A stretch of 64,000 bases of DNA, from NCBI RefSeq assembly GCF_000379065.1, contig NZ_KB900614.1, forward strand, positions 542,689 through 606,688. Direction: 5' to 3'. Within the stretch, counting starts at the first letter, position 1. Each line of letters opens with the position of its first letter. This document shows, piece by piece, positions 42,838-52,068 of the stretch. The notes under the pieces were generated by a model. The model saw only the letters and a program-made list of their open reading frames with translations. It was not told the DNA's origin and searched no databases. A program made the position numbers and the translations under genes. This DNA is from Salinispora mooreana. GTDB taxonomy: Bacteria; Actinomycetota; Actinomycetes; Mycobacteriales; Micromonosporaceae.

Positions 42838-44298
42838 TCAGCCGAAGCAGGTTGGTACGGGGTTGGGGCTGCCGATGCAGTTGGTGGGTCGGTTGTTGAT
42901 GATCGTGACGTCGCCGAAGACGGTGATCACGCCGTTGTTGTAGACGCCGCCGGGCTCGTTTTGGGCGAGGTTGTCGGTGACGCGGACGTCGGTGAGGGTG
43001 AGGACGGTGGTGTCACTGAATGGGTTGAAGAAGATGCCGCCGGCGGCTCCGGTTGCTTGGTTGCCGGAGACGGTGGTGCGGCGCAGGGCCACCACGGGGT
43101 CGCCGTCTTCCACGCCGACGATGGCGATGCCGCCGCCGTCACCGCTGGTGGCGGTGTTGTACACGATCTTACTGTCCTCGATGGTGGCGCCGATGTCCTC
43201 AACGAGGTAGAGCCCGCCGCCGGAGGTGGCCGTGTTGTCGGCGACTGTGACGTGCTGGAGCAGGAGGGATTCGTCGCCGTCGTCGTAGATGCCGCCGCCG
43301 AGTCCGCTGGCGGTGTTGCGGGTGATGGTGCTCTTGGTGATCTCGGTGAGGTCGCCGTCGCCATGCACGCCGCCGCCGTTGACCGCGGTATTGTCGCTGA
43401 TCACGACGTGGTCAACGGTCGCGTTGCCGTCGTCGTTGACCAGCCCGCCACCTTCGTCGCCGGCGGTGTTGTGGGTTACCTTCGACTTGCTGATCAAGAC
43501 AGCGGCGTTGTCGTTGAAGAAGCCGCCGCCGTCGCCGCCCACAGTGTTGCGGGTGATGGTGCTCTTGGTGATCGTGACCTTGCTCCGGTCGCTGTAGATT
43601 CCACCACCTTCGCTAGTCGCGCCAGTGGCGATGTTGTCGCGAACGGTTACCCGTTCGAGGGTCAGTCGGGTGCCTTCGCCAGCGGTGATGCCGCCGCCGT
43701 CGGCGTCCGCAATCTGTCCACCAGCGACGGTGAGGTCTTTGAGGGTGAGGTCGCCGCCGGTGGTGACCTCGAAGATGCGGAAGTTGTCGGCGGCGGCGGC
43801 CCGGATGATGGTGGCGCCCTGGCCGTAGATGGTGATGGGTTGGAAGACCTGGGGTAGTCCGTTGTCGTCCTGGTTGATGGTGAGGGTGTAGACGCACTTC
43901 TCGGCGAGGCGTAGGGTGCCGCCGCCGGCCTGGTTCGCCGCGGTGATCGCGGCGATCAGCGCGTTGGGGTCGCAGGGCACCGGGGTGCCCTTGTCCTTCC
44001 CGTCACCGTGGCCATCACGCTTCCAGCCCGGGTTGCCGACGGTGCTCATGTCACCACCCCCGTCGCCGTCGGCGGAGCCGTTTCGGTGCCGCTCCGGGCC
44101 GCCCCTACCGAAGGCGTCACCGCCGTCGCTCTCCGCTGGGGCGGCTCGCCCAAGCGCCCCGGGCGCTTGGGCGAGGCTTATGGATCCGGTGGCGGCCACG
44201 GTCGCAAAGCCAGCGAGAGTCGCTACTCCCAGCGCCGTCGCCGTCCGGGCGAGCCGCCGGCGACGGACTCGTCCTGGTGGCCGTGCTTGGTCCGGCAT
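42838..44298 (-). CDS. Secreted parallel beta-helix protein, copy 1 (divergent)
   Basis: This 486-residue protein has an N-terminal Arg-rich signal (GRVRRRRLARTATALGVATLAGFATV), an acidic/Gly-rich linker, the shared entry motif GTPVPCDPNALIAAITAAN and then repeated turns of about 20-27 residues (GGGIYS, ITKSTITRNT, GGGFFND, DHVVISDNTAV). This is the pattern of polymorphic right-handed beta-helix repeats. The end ITIINNRPTNCIGSPNPVPTC carries two cysteines. It is the most diverged of five paralogues and is transcribed divergently from copy 2. The role may be adhesion, polymer binding or a secreted lyase. None can be chosen from sequence. Confidence 0.85.
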   Translation of the reverse strand: MPDQARPPGRVRRRRLARTATALGVATLAGFATVAATGSISLAQAPGALGRAAPAESDGGDAFGRGGPERHRNGSADGDGGGDMSTVGNPGWKRDGHGDGKDKGTPVPCDPNALIAAITAANQAGGGTLRLAEKCVYTLTINQDDNGLPQVFQPITIYGQGATIIRAAAADNFRIFEVTTGGDLTLKDLTVAGGQIADADGGGITAGEGTRLTLERVTVRDNIATGATSEGGGIYSDRSKVTITKSTITRNTVGGDGGGFFNDNAAVLISKSKVTHNTAGDEGGGLVNDDGNATVDHVVISDNTAVNGGGVHGDGDLTEITKSTITRNTASGLGGGIYDDGDESLLLQHVTVADNTATSGGGLYLVEDIGATIEDSKIVYNTATSGDGGGIAIVGVEDGDPVVALRRTTVSGNQATGAAGGIFFNPFSDTTVLTLTDVRVTDNLAQNEPGGVYNNGVITVFGDVTIINNRPTNCIGSPNPVPTCFG

Positions 44299-44386
44299 CG
44301 TGATCTACCTTCGTGTCGGTCGGTCCGCGCTCCTGGCGAAGCGGTGGGGCGGCCGTCCAGCCGCACCAGCAGTTAAAGTCGAACAA

Positions 44387-44430
44387 ACCGAATGATGAGG
44401 TACTTTCACCACAAAGTTCCTCATATCGGT
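44387..44430. promoter_or_regulatory. Extended imperfect palindrome (candidate operator)
   Basis: ATGAGGTACTTT (44395-44406) and AAAGTTCCTCAT (44413-44424) match at 11 of 12 positions around a 6-bp spacer. Outer ACCGA (44387-44391) and TCGGT (44426-44430) extend it. It is central to the divergent promoter region of two paralogues. Confidence 0.6.
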
Positions 44431-44541
44431 ACAAGGCACCTACAGCGTCAGACCCCCGAAGCTGACCATCACCACGCCAACAGCCGCCGTCCGTTTTGAG
44501 CATGTTTTCGGTTTCATGTCTCTTTACCGTCATCGCAGGGC

Positions 44542-44640
44542 TAGCGTGCGGGTGGCTGCTACCAACGATTCGGTCGCCGAGGAGGCCACCCGGTCCGCCC
44601 GATGGCCGGTCTTCGTCGCTGACGGGGAAGGACACGACAC
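44542..44640 (+). ncRNA. Conserved structured leader of beta-helix copy 2
   Basis: GGGTGG (44550-44555) can pair with CCACCC (44586-44591), enclosing GCTACC/GGTCGC (44558-44563 with 44572-44577), and CCGAGGA follows the inner hairpin. The block from TAGCGT to the inner hairpin is nearly identical to that before copy 3, and GGAAGGACAC lies downstream. The class is unidentified. Confidence 0.5.
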
Positions 44641-44644
44641 CGCA

Positions 44645-46057
44645 ATGAACCATCAGGACACCCACGAACCCGAAGCCGACCGCCGGAACGGGGACCGGCG
44701 GAGGTCACGGCGACGCTGGTGGGCAGCCGGGATGGCCGGGGTGACCGGCCTCGCCATCGGCGCCGTCGGCGTCGCCGCCGCCCCCGCCGCCGACGCCGCC
44801 GGGCACACCTGGACCACCGCCGACGACCACAGCAAGCGCGGCAGCGGCGAGACTGACGCACGGCGCGACCGTGACGGCAAGACCGACGACCGGCGCGACC
44901 GTGACGGCAAAGCCAAGCCCGGTGGCGGCACGCCAGTCCCCTGCGATGCGGATGCGCTGATCGCCGCGATCACCCTCGCCAACGCCCGCGGCGGCGCCAC
45001 CCTCGACCTCGCCAAGGACTGCACCTATCTCCTGACCGCTGACCTCGGCGGCGCCGGCCTGCCCGCCATCGTCACCCCGATCACTCTCAACGGCGGCACA
45101 CACACCACCATCGAACGCGCCGCCGCCGCCGACCCATTCCGCATTCTGATCGTCGAGGCCGGCGGCGACCTCACCCTCAACCACCTCACCATCACCGGTG
45201 GCGAAACCGAAACGTTCGACGACGGTGGGGGGATCCTCGCCAACAGCGGCAGCACCCTCGCGATCAACCACAGCGTGATCAAAAAGAACATCGGCAACAA
45301 CGGCGGCGGTGTGGCCAGCTTCGGCACGACCACCGTCACGCACTCCACGGTTAGTGGGAACACTGCACGGGCCAGCGCTGGCGGCCTCCAGAATATGACG
45401 GGCCTGCTCACCATCGGACACTCCACCATCACCAACAACACCGCCACCGGATTTGCGATCGGCGGCGGAGTCGGCAGCATCAACAATGCGACCACGCGCA
45501 TCAGTCACAGCAGCATCACCCGCAACCACTCAGCGCTAGCCGGTGGGGGGATTGGCGACTTCGCCGCCATCAGCGTTGTTACCGACTCCACCATCAGCCA
45601 CAACACCGCGGAGAACTCGGGGGGCGGCATCTTCGAGGAGGGGCAACTCACCCTGCGACGCGTCAAGCTCACCGACAACAACGCCCCCGGCGATGGTGCT
45701 GGTGGCCTCGAAATTCAGAACGTTCTCAACGCGAGCGCCGCAACCATCGAGGACAGTGAAATCACCAACAACAGGGCGCCCCGGGGCGGCGGAATTCGCA
45801 ACCTCGCCGTCCCGGTCGTGCTCCGAAACACCCGGATCGCCGGAAATCAGGCCGACACCGGCGGCGGCGTCTTCAACAACAACAACGCCATCCTCACCCT
45901 CTTCGCCACCAAAATCGTCAAGAACACCGCCGTCACCGACGGCGGGGGCATCCTCAACATCGCGGGCGGCACCGTGAATCTGAACACCGCCACCGGCACC
46001 GTTGTGATCAAGAACCGGCCCAACAACTGCGTCAACGTCCCGGGCTGCGCGGGCTGA
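44645..46057 (+). CDS. Secreted parallel beta-helix protein, copy 2
   Basis: This 470-residue protein starts at ATG 44645 after GGAAGGA. It has an RRRWW export signal, a charged linker ([20 protein letters not shown]) and the family entry motif [19 protein letters not shown]. About a dozen beta-helix turns follow, ending [17 protein letters not shown]. It shares its leader block with copies 3-5 but is clearly diverged from the three tandem copies. A 40-bp palindromic terminator follows. It is probably secreted by Tat (twin arginine) or Sec. Confidence 0.88.
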   Translation: MNHQDTHEPEADRRNGDRRRSRRRWWAAGMAGVTGLAIGAVGVAAAPAADAAGHTWTTADDHSKRGSGETDARRDRDGKTDDRRDRDGKAKPGGGTPVPCDADALIAAITLANARGGATLDLAKDCTYLLTADLGGAGLPAIVTPITLNGGTHTTIERAAAADPFRILIVEAGGDLTLNHLTITGGETETFDDGGGILANSGSTLAINHSVIKKNIGNNGGGVASFGTTTVTHSTVSGNTARASAGGLQNMTGLLTIGHSTITNNTATGFAIGGGVGSINNATTRISHSSITRNHSALAGGGIGDFAAISVVTDSTISHNTAENSGGGIFEEGQLTLRRVKLTDNNAPGDGAGGLEIQNVLNASAATIEDSEITNNRAPRGGGIRNLAVPVVLRNTRIAGNQADTGGGVFNNNNAILTLFATKIVKNTAVTDGGGILNIAGGTVNLNTATGTVVIKNRPNNCVNVPGCAG

Positions 46058-46082
46058 CCTGCCCCCGGCCCACGACACCAGA

Positions 46083-46122
46083 GGGTTGGGTCCCACCGCC
46101 GGCCGGCGGTGGGACCCAACCC
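46083..46122. terminator. 40-bp perfect palindrome terminator
   Basis: The sequence 46083-46122 equals its own reverse complement, so it forms a 17-18-bp stem with a minimal loop. It lies between beta-helix copy 2 and the site-2 protease gene. Confidence 0.8.
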
Positions 46123-46200
46123 CTCCCCGTACGATCTCGCGACGAACAGTGGCCCTTTCGCCTCTGGCATGGGGACAGGGTCCAGGGGTATGACCGGAAG

Positions 46201-47346
46201 ATGAGGGCAAGCTTCCGGCTCGGCCGGATCGTGGGCGTACCAGTCGGGGTCAACTGGAGTGTCCTGGTCATCTTCCTGGTGATCGCCTGGGCGCTCTCCG
46301 CCAACCAGTTCCCCCGCACCTACCCGGACCAGCCCGGGATCGCGTACCTGCTCGCCGGCCTCGCCGCCGCCGTGGTCTTCTTCCTCGGCCTGCTCGCCCA
46401 CGAGGTCTCGCACGCGGTCGTCGCCAAGCGCAACGGGCTCGAGGTTGGCGGCATCACGCTGTGGCTCTTCGGCGGTGTCGCCGAGCTCAAGGGCGAGGCG
46501 CCGAACCCGGGCGCAGAGCTACGCATCGCCGGGATCGGTCCGCTGGTGAGCCTGCTGATCGGTGTCTTCTTCGGCGCCATCGCGGCGGGAGTGGCGATGA
46601 CCGGCTACGACGGCCTGTGGCTCGGCGCGCTGGCCTGGCTCGCCGGCATCAACGTACTGCTGGCCGTCTTCAACGTGCTGCCCGCCGCCCCGCTCGACGG
46701 CGGGCGGCTGCTGCGGGCGGCGGTCTGGAAGGCCACCGGGGACCGGACCAAGGCGTCGGTGGTGGCCGCCCGGGCCGGCTGGGTCCTCGGGGCGCTCCTG
46801 ATTGGCCTGGGATTCTGGCAACTCTTCGCCGGCGGCGGGTTCGGCGGCCTGTGGCTGATCCTGATCGGTTGGTTCCTGATCGGCGCCGCCACGATGGAGG
46901 AGCGGCAGGCCCGGATGGGCAGCGCCCTGAGCGGCATCCGGATCGCCGACGTGATGACACCACAGCCACAGACCGCCGCCGGCGACATGACCGTTGCCGA
47001 CTTCATCGAGCACTACCTCTTCGCCTACCGGTACTCGACGCTGCCGTTGGTCGCCGACGACCGGCCGGTCGGGCTGATCACCCTCGACCGGGTCCGCCGG
47101 GTACCGGCCGACCGCCGGTCCACCACCACCCTCGCCGAAGTCGCCTGTCGCACCGACGAACTGGTGCTCGCCGCTCCGGATGAGTCGCTCAACGAACTCC
47201 TCCCCCGGCTCACCGACTGCGCCGACGGGCGGGCGCTCGTGGTGGACGACGGGCGGTTGGTCGGGATCGTGTCGCCCAGCGACATCAGCCGGGCGGCGCA
47301 GCGCGGCAGCATGCGGGAGCAGTTGGCCGGACGGCCAGGTTCCTGA
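46201..47346 (+). CDS. Site-2 protease family metalloprotease with CBS domains
   Basis: This 381-residue membrane protein has several hydrophobic helices, the zinc-binding HEVSH motif ([14 protein letters not shown], about 68) and the second-site motif [16 protein letters not shown] (about 155-170). It ends in two CBS domains (about 240-300 and 315-370; DVMTPQPQT and [16 protein letters not shown]). Such intramembrane proteases cleave anti-sigma factors or signal proteins, with CBS domains sensing nucleotides. The substrate is unknown. Confidence 0.9.
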   Translation: MRASFRLGRIVGVPVGVNWSVLVIFLVIAWALSANQFPRTYPDQPGIAYLLAGLAAAVVFFLGLLAHEVSHAVVAKRNGLEVGGITLWLFGGVAELKGEAPNPGAELRIAGIGPLVSLLIGVFFGAIAAGVAMTGYDGLWLGALAWLAGINVLLAVFNVLPAAPLDGGRLLRAAVWKATGDRTKASVVAARAGWVLGALLIGLGFWQLFAGGGFGGLWLILIGWFLIGAATMEERQARMGSALSGIRIADVMTPQPQTAAGDMTVADFIEHYLFAYRYSTLPLVADDRPVGLITLDRVRRVPADRRSTTTLAEVACRTDELVLAAPDESLNELLPRLTDCADGRALVVDDGRLVGIVSPSDISRAAQRGSMREQLAGRPGS

Positions 47347-47547
47347 CGGGTGCGGTTACCGCCGGCCAGGCCGGGAAACCCTGGTCGATGAGCAGCCACC
47401 GTGTTCCGGCGCCACCGACCACGCCGGGCCCCCAGCCCACCCCGGCACCGCCGCCAGCGCCGACCCCGGTACCACACCCCGGGCCACCACCGCGTACCAG
47501 GCCACCAGCGCTGACCGAGCCGCAGCCAGGCGGCGCGCACCGGCCCC

Positions 47548-48588
47548 TCAGACGTACGGTCGAGTGGTGTACGCCGTCTTGAGCGCGGCCAGGCCGACGT
47601 CCTTCGGCACCAGCCGACCCCAGCCAGAGTTGAAGTAGTTCGTCCGCGCGATGCGTGGCCCCCGCTCCGCGTTGAGCGCGGCGACAGCGGCCGGCACGGT
47701 CCCGATCCACGCCGCCTGGTCGGGAAGCTCAGCCGACCGGACCCCCCACTCCGCGATCAGGACCGGGCGGGAGAGGGCGATCGGGCCGAGGTCGGCGACC
47801 GCCCAGTCTTTGGTACGGCGGAACCGGGCCAGCGCGGTGTGCGTGGCGCTGGTGGCGTAGACGTTCCACTGCAGGAAGTCGAGCTTCGCCATCAGCGCCT
47901 CCGGGTGGGTCCGCTGGTAGCTGGCCCGGTCGAAGCCGCCCGCCCCCACCGAGAAGGTGGTGTCGGCGGGCAGGCCCCGGGCCTTGAACCAGGTGACGAT
48001 GTACGTCAACGCCGCCACCGCCCGGGCGTCGGACTCCGCCCAGGTGTACGCCCTACCCGCCTCCGTGGTGCCGAACTCGTGGTCGGTGTCCAGTTCCGAG
48101 GCGAGTTGGAGGTTCATCGCCACGCCCATCTCCTGATACTGCGACAGCGCTCGCGCGAACAGCCCGTCGCACTGCCCGGAGAGCACTTGGCCGTACCCGT
48201 ATGCCCGGGGCCAGGCCGTCCCCGGCCGCTGCTGGATGGTCATCGCCGGAGCCGGGACCGTGTACGTCCGCCCGTTGACCCGGAACGTCTGCTCTCTGGC
48301 GTGCGGGGCGCCGTAATGCTTCAGCTCCAGCACCATATTGATCCTCATCCCGGCTGCGCCGAGCTCCGTCAACCAGGGCTTGTTCCACCCCGGGAGGAGG
48401 TAGCCGTCGGCGAAGCTGCGGTACTGGGTCAGCGACCGGATGTTCCCGCCCGCCAGGTCCGCCACCGGATTTCGGTTGCCGGAGAGGTAGTAGCCGCCCA
48501 GGACGGGCAAGCCGACCTGGTAGTCGGCGGTGGTGGTGGCGGTGCGCCCGCCGGAGTCGCGCACCGTGACGGTGACCCGGGGCATCAC
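47548..48588 (-). CDS. Glycosidase-like TIM-barrel protein
   Basis: This 346-residue protein begins with an Ig-like strand segment (PRVTVTVRDSGGRTATTTADYQVG) followed by a barrel-like domain with GGYYLSGNRNPVADLAGG, MNLQLASELDTDHEFG and PVLIAEWGVRS. The Glu in ASELDT and in IAEWG are candidate catalytic acids of a clan A-type glycoside hydrolase. No signal peptide is present. Its start GTG 48588 overlaps the stop of the upstream 89-residue gene (GTGA), so the two are coupled, and the Ig-like start may pair with that protein. The function is not assigned. Confidence 0.65.
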   Translation of the reverse strand: MMPRVTVTVRDSGGRTATTTADYQVGLPVLGGYYLSGNRNPVADLAGGNIRSLTQYRSFADGYLLPGWNKPWLTELGAAGMRINMVLELKHYGAPHAREQTFRVNGRTYTVPAPAMTIQQRPGTAWPRAYGYGQVLSGQCDGLFARALSQYQEMGVAMNLQLASELDTDHEFGTTEAGRAYTWAESDARAVAALTYIVTWFKARGLPADTTFSVGAGGFDRASYQRTHPEALMAKLDFLQWNVYATSATHTALARFRRTKDWAVADLGPIALSRPVLIAEWGVRSAELPDQAAWIGTVPAAVAALNAERGPRIARTNYFNSGWGRLVPKDVGLAALKTAYTTRPYV

Positions 48589-48854
48589 GCCACCGCCCGG
48601 TAGTCGGCCACCGCACCGGTGTCCGACAGCTTCGTCCAGACGCGACCGGAGTCATCGGCGACGGTGAGGGTGAGCGGGTCGATGACCGCGGTGACCTGCG
48701 CGGGGGCGCTGCTGTGGCCCCGCACGTCGGTGACCACCACGGTGACGGTCACCGGCCGGGTATCGGCGTCGCTGTAGGTGACGGTCATTCTCATGTCATC
48801 ACCGGGAGCGTAGACCGTCGCGTTCAGGGCGACGGTCACGGTGGGAGCAGCCAT
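48585..48854 (-). CDS. Small Ig-like beta-sandwich protein (89 aa)
   Basis: This 89-residue protein starts at ATG 48854 behind GGAAGGAG. It is almost entirely beta (APTVTVALNATVYAPGDDM, RPVTVTVVVTDVRGHSS, DPLTLTVADDSGRVW) and looks like a cadherin/Big-type or CARDB-like strand sandwich. It overlaps the glycosidase-like gene by 4 bp. It could be a targeting module translated separately. No signal peptide is seen. Confidence 0.65.
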   Translation of the reverse strand: MAAPTVTVALNATVYAPGDDMRMTVTYSDADTRPVTVTVVVTDVRGHSSAPAQVTAVIDPLTLTVADDSGRVWTKLSDTGAVADYRAVA

Positions 48855-48905
48855 TGGTCGGCTCCTTCCAAGCGTGGATGGGGCGGGCCGGCGGCGCGGG
48901 TCGCG

Positions 48906-49001
48906 TCAGCGACGACGCTCGCGCCGGGGCTCGGTGGCGGCGGTGCCGACCGGAACGCTGCTGGCACCGCCAGGCCCGAGGATCGGGATGTGGCCCGCCA
49001 T
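48906..49001 (-). CDS. 31-residue peptide gene
   Basis: ATG 49001 follows GTGAGAGG with five bases of spacing. The product MAGHIPILGPGGASSVPVGT continues to a basic ATEPRRERRR end. It is the first gene of the small operon 49001 to 47548 and is too short to identify. The hydrophobic Gly/Pro-rich start is unlike noise, and the ribosome site is good. Confidence 0.45.
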   Translation of the reverse strand: MAGHIPILGPGGASSVPVGTAATEPRRERRR

Positions 49002-49129
49002 CCACGCCTCTCACCTGCTATAACAGTGCGTCGGTGCGGTGCCCGGTGTCCTGTCCGCTAGCCGATGGGCCGGCTGTCGCGCACCTGATTGCCTCCTCCC
49101 CCGAACCGCCCCGTGGCACCCCGTTGCCG

Positions 49130-50149
49130 TCACAGTCCGTGCCGGCCCTCCCCCGCCACCAGCTCGGCGACCCGCGCCTCGGACCGGCCCGAGAACGGGT
49201 GCCGCAGGGCGGCGACCGCCCGTTGGGTCTCCGCAGCGATCAGGTCAGCATTGATCGCGGCTCCGGCGACCGCGCCGCCGGCCGCGGCCGCCCCCACCTG
49301 GGCTGCCAGGTCGGTGACGTTGCCCGCCGCCCAGACCCCCGCCACCTCGGTGCGCCCGGTCGGATCGGCCGGAATGTGCTCGCCGAGCCCGCTCGGATGC
49401 TCGACCGCCCGCAGCCCGAGCCCCGCCAGGAACCCGGCCCGCGCCACCGTCCGCGGCCCCACCCCCAGGGCGGTCCGGGGTACGACCGTGCCGTCCACGA
49501 GCCGCACCCCGACGAGCCGGTCGTCGGCGGTCTCCAGAGCCACCACCGTGCCGGTGACCACCCGTACACCCCGGGCTTGAAGCTGCTCCGCCTGCTCCTC
49601 GTCGGGTCCGGCGGACATGTGGGTGAAGTAGCTGACATCGGCGCTGAGCTGACGGAAGAGCAGAGCCTGGTGTACCGACCTCGGACCGGTGGCGAGCACG
49701 CCGATGGCCTGATCCCGCACCTCCCAGCCATGGCAGTACGGGCAGTGGAGAACGTCTCGGCCCCAGCGTTCACGGAGCCCGGGAATGCTCGGTAGCAGGT
49801 CGACCAGTCCCGTGGTGACCAGCAGGCGGCGGGCCCGTACCGACCGGCCGTCGGCCATGGTCACGACGAAGCCGGCACCGTCCTGGGCCACGGTCGCGAC
49901 CTCGGCGGTCATGACGTGGCCACCGTAGCCGCACACCTCGGCCCGGCCGCGCCGGAGGAGCTCGGCGGGCGGCATGTCCTCGCGGCCCAGCAGCCCGTGC
50001 ACCCCCTCGGCCGGGGCGTTCCGTGGGGCGCCCGAGTCGAGAACCACCACCGATCGGCGCGACCGGGCGAGCATCACCGCCCCATTCAGGCCAGCGGCAC
50101 CGCCACCGGCCACCACCACGTCGTAGCTCTCCTCAAGCTGATCGGTCAT
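49130..50149 (-). CDS. FAD-dependent pyridine nucleotide-disulphide oxidoreductase (thioredoxin reductase-like)
   Basis: This 339-residue protein starts at ATG 50149 behind GGGAGG. It has the FAD motif VVVAGGGAAGLNGAVMLARS (about 12-31), the redox pair CPYC in LHCPYCHGWE (about 138), the NAD-binding region GVLATGPRS and the C-terminal GVWAAGNVTDLAAQVG. It resembles thioredoxin reductases but lacks a complete GxGxxG NADPH loop, so the donor is uncertain. It is divergent from an XRE-cupin regulator that likely controls it. Confidence 0.88.
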   Translation of the reverse strand: MTDQLEESYDVVVAGGGAAGLNGAVMLARSRRSVVVLDSGAPRNAPAEGVHGLLGREDMPPAELLRRGRAEVCGYGGHVMTAEVATVAQDGAGFVVTMADGRSVRARRLLVTTGLVDLLPSIPGLRERWGRDVLHCPYCHGWEVRDQAIGVLATGPRSVHQALLFRQLSADVSYFTHMSAGPDEEQAEQLQARGVRVVTGTVVALETADDRLVGVRLVDGTVVPRTALGVGPRTVARAGFLAGLGLRAVEHPSGLGEHIPADPTGRTEVAGVWAAGNVTDLAAQVGAAAAGGAVAGAAINADLIAAETQRAVAALRHPFSGRSEARVAELVAGEGRHGL

Positions 50150-50204
50150 TCTGACCACCTCCCGCGGTCACGGTGCCCCAGCCCAGCAGCTACAGCAAAA
50201 TCTG

Positions 50205-50219
50205 TTGCCGATGTGGCAA
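50205..50219. promoter_or_regulatory. Inverted repeat in the FAD reductase/XRE-cupin divergent promoter
   Basis: TTGCC (50205-50209) and GGCAA (50215-50219) form a short inverted repeat in the 75-bp gap, five bases before the regulator ATG at 50224. Such a site suits autorepression. Confidence 0.45.
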
Positions 50220-50223
50220 ACTG

Positions 50224-50889
50224 ATGGCCATGGAAGGTGACCTGCACCAGGCTCTTGACGCGGTCGGCCCCCGACTGCGCGCCCTACGCCGCCAGCGCGG
50301 AACCACCCTGACCGACCTCTCGACGGAGACCGGCGTTTCGGTGAGCACCCTCTCCCGGCTCGAGTCGGGCACCCGTCGGCCGACCCTCGAGCTGCTCCTC
50401 CCCCTCGCCCGCGCCCACGGCGTCACCCTCGACGAACTCGTCGGGGCACCGCCCACCGGCGACCCCCGCATCCACCTGCGCCCGGTCACCCGCCACGGCA
50501 TGACCGTGCTACCGCTGACCCGACGAGTCGGCGGCATCCAGGCCTTCAAACTGATCATCCCGATCAGCAAGCGGGAGCCAGAACCCAAGACCCACGACGG
50601 GTACGAGTGGCTCTACGTGCTCAACGGGCGGCTACGGCTCCTGCTCGGCGAGCATGATCTCGTGCTGACACCCGGCGAGGCGGCCGAGTTCGACACCCGA
50701 GTCCCACACTGGTTCGGCGTCGCCGAGGAGCAGCCGGTCGAAATCCTCAGCCTCTTCGGCCAGCAGGGAGAGCGGGCCCACCTCCGGGCCAGACCCAAGA
50801 CCCAACCATCTCCGGAATACGGCAGCCGGCCCGCATCCGATCGCCCCTCGCGCCGACCCGGCCGACCGCCCGACCACACCCAGCAGTGA
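50224..50889 (+). CDS. XRE-family regulator with cupin domain
   Basis: This 221-residue protein starts at ATG 50224 (ATG 50230 is possible). The N-terminal HTH (LRALRRQRGTTLTDLSTETGV to LSRLESGTRRPTLELL) is followed by a cupin barrel (about 100-185; GYEWLYVLNGRLRLLLGEHD, PGEAAEFDTRVPHWFGV). The C-terminus is basic and Pro-rich. Such proteins bind small ligands in the cupin and repress adjacent genes, here the divergent FAD oxidoreductase. Confidence 0.9.
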   Translation: MAMEGDLHQALDAVGPRLRALRRQRGTTLTDLSTETGVSVSTLSRLESGTRRPTLELLLPLARAHGVTLDELVGAPPTGDPRIHLRPVTRHGMTVLPLTRRVGGIQAFKLIIPISKREPEPKTHDGYEWLYVLNGRLRLLLGEHDLVLTPGEAAEFDTRVPHWFGVAEEQPVEILSLFGQQGERAHLRARPKTQPSPEYGSRPASDRPSRRPGRPPDHTQQ

Positions 50890-50989
50890 TCGACGACGAT
50901 GGGTGTTGCGCGAATAGCCCCCAGCAGCAGGGGGTAGAACGACCAGGTGGGTCTGCCGTTGGCCCACCCACAGACGAGGGGACACCTGC

Positions 50990-51862
50990 ATGTCACCGGA
51001 CGCCAGCAACCAGCCGGCCAGGACCTCCGGCACCTACCGAATCGGTGGCGACCTCCCGGTCAACCGACTCGGGTACGGATCCATGCAGCTCGCCGGCCCG
51101 GGGGTCTGGGACATGCCGGACGATCCAGCGGAGGCGGTTCGGGTACTCCGACGCGCCGTCGAACTCGGGGTCACGTTCATTGACACCGCCGACTCGTACG
51201 GGCCGTTCGTCTGTGAGATGTTGATCAAAGAGGCGCTACACCCGTACGCCGATGATCTGGTCATCGCAAGCAAGGCAGGGCTGGTCCGGGGCGGGCCGAA
51301 CGACTGGAAGTCGCTCGGGCTCCCGAAGTACCTGCGCCAGCAGTGCGAAATGAGCCTTCGCCACCTCGGCCTGGACTGCATCCCGCTACACCAGCTACAC
51401 CGCATCGACCCGGAGGTACCCCTCGAGGACCAGCTCGGGGTGTTGGTTCAGTTCCAGCAGGAGGGCAAGATCCGGCACATCGGCCTCTCCGAGGTAACCG
51501 TCGAGCACATCGAGGCAGCCCAGCGGATCACCCCGATCGCCACCGTGCAGAACCTCTACAACGTGGGCACCCGGGATGCCGAACCGGTGCTGGAGTACTG
51601 CGAGCGCAACGATCTTGGGTTTATTCCCTGGCACCCGATGGCAACCGGTGACCTCGCCCGCCCCGGCGGCCCGCTGGAAGCGATCAGCGCCGAGTACGGC
51701 GCGACGCCCGCGCAGCTCGCCCTGGCGTGGTTGCTCCGCCGCTCGCCGGTCATGCTGCCAATTCCGGGCACATCTTCGATGGCGCACCTGGAGGAGAACC
51801 TGGCCAGCGCTGAGGTGACGCTCACTGACGACCAGGTCGAGGCCCTGACTCGAGCCATCTAA
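50990..51862 (+). CDS. Aldo-keto reductase
   Basis: This 290-residue TIM-barrel oxidoreductase has the tetrad segments FIDTADSYGPF (Asp, Tyr), VIASKAGL (Lys) and LHQLHRIDPEVPLEDQL (His). It reduces carbonyls with NADPH. ATG 50990 follows GAGGGG. The substrate is unknown. It lies between the XRE-cupin gene and the tandem beta-helix genes and ends in a hairpin at 51871-51896. Confidence 0.92.
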   Translation: MSPDASNQPARTSGTYRIGGDLPVNRLGYGSMQLAGPGVWDMPDDPAEAVRVLRRAVELGVTFIDTADSYGPFVCEMLIKEALHPYADDLVIASKAGLVRGGPNDWKSLGLPKYLRQQCEMSLRHLGLDCIPLHQLHRIDPEVPLEDQLGVLVQFQQEGKIRHIGLSEVTVEHIEAAQRITPIATVQNLYNVGTRDAEPVLEYCERNDLGFIPWHPMATGDLARPGGPLEAISAEYGATPAQLALAWLLRRSPVMLPIPGTSSMAHLEENLASAEVTLTDDQVEALTRAI

Positions 51863-51870
51863 CCCTAACC

Positions 51871-51896
51871 GTGCAACTAGATGCCCGTCTAGGCAC
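51871..51896 (+). terminator. Hairpin after aldo-keto reductase
   Basis: GTGC-N2-CTAGA and TCTAG-GCAC pair around a six-base loop and are followed by TTTCG. Confidence 0.55.
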
Positions 51897-51954
51897 TTTC
51901 GCCCGATTTAGGCAAATTTTTCGGGTTCACGTTCTTCTGGGGTTTGTGTCGGTT

Positions 51955-52068
51955 TAGCGTGCGGGTGGCTGCTACCGCCTGCTCGGTAGCCGAGGACGAC
52001 ACCACCCCGGTCTGCCCCCGGGGCTGGTGCCTCCTCGCCACGCACGGGGGAAGGACACCGACACCGCG
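51955..52068 (+). ncRNA. Conserved structured leader of beta-helix copy 3
   Basis: GGGTGG (51963-51968) pairs with CCACCC (52002-52007) around GCTACCG/CGGTAGC (51971-51977 with 51984-51990). CCGAGGA follows the inner hairpin, and GGGGAAGGACAC leads to the start. TAGCGT at 51955-51960 may be a -10 box, but the implied start would cut into the outer stem, so the transcript end is uncertain. Confidence 0.55.

Larger units (their letters stand above)
44299..44644. other. Divergent regulatory region of two beta-helix genes
   Basis: The 346 bp between copies 1 and 2 hold the extended inverted repeat at 44387-44430 and the structured leader of copy 2 (44542-44640). Confidence 0.6.

Noticed and set aside
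47388..47582. Pro-rich plus-strand frame
   Set aside because: Low-complexity sequence with no start signal. It lies opposite the end of the glycosidase-like gene.
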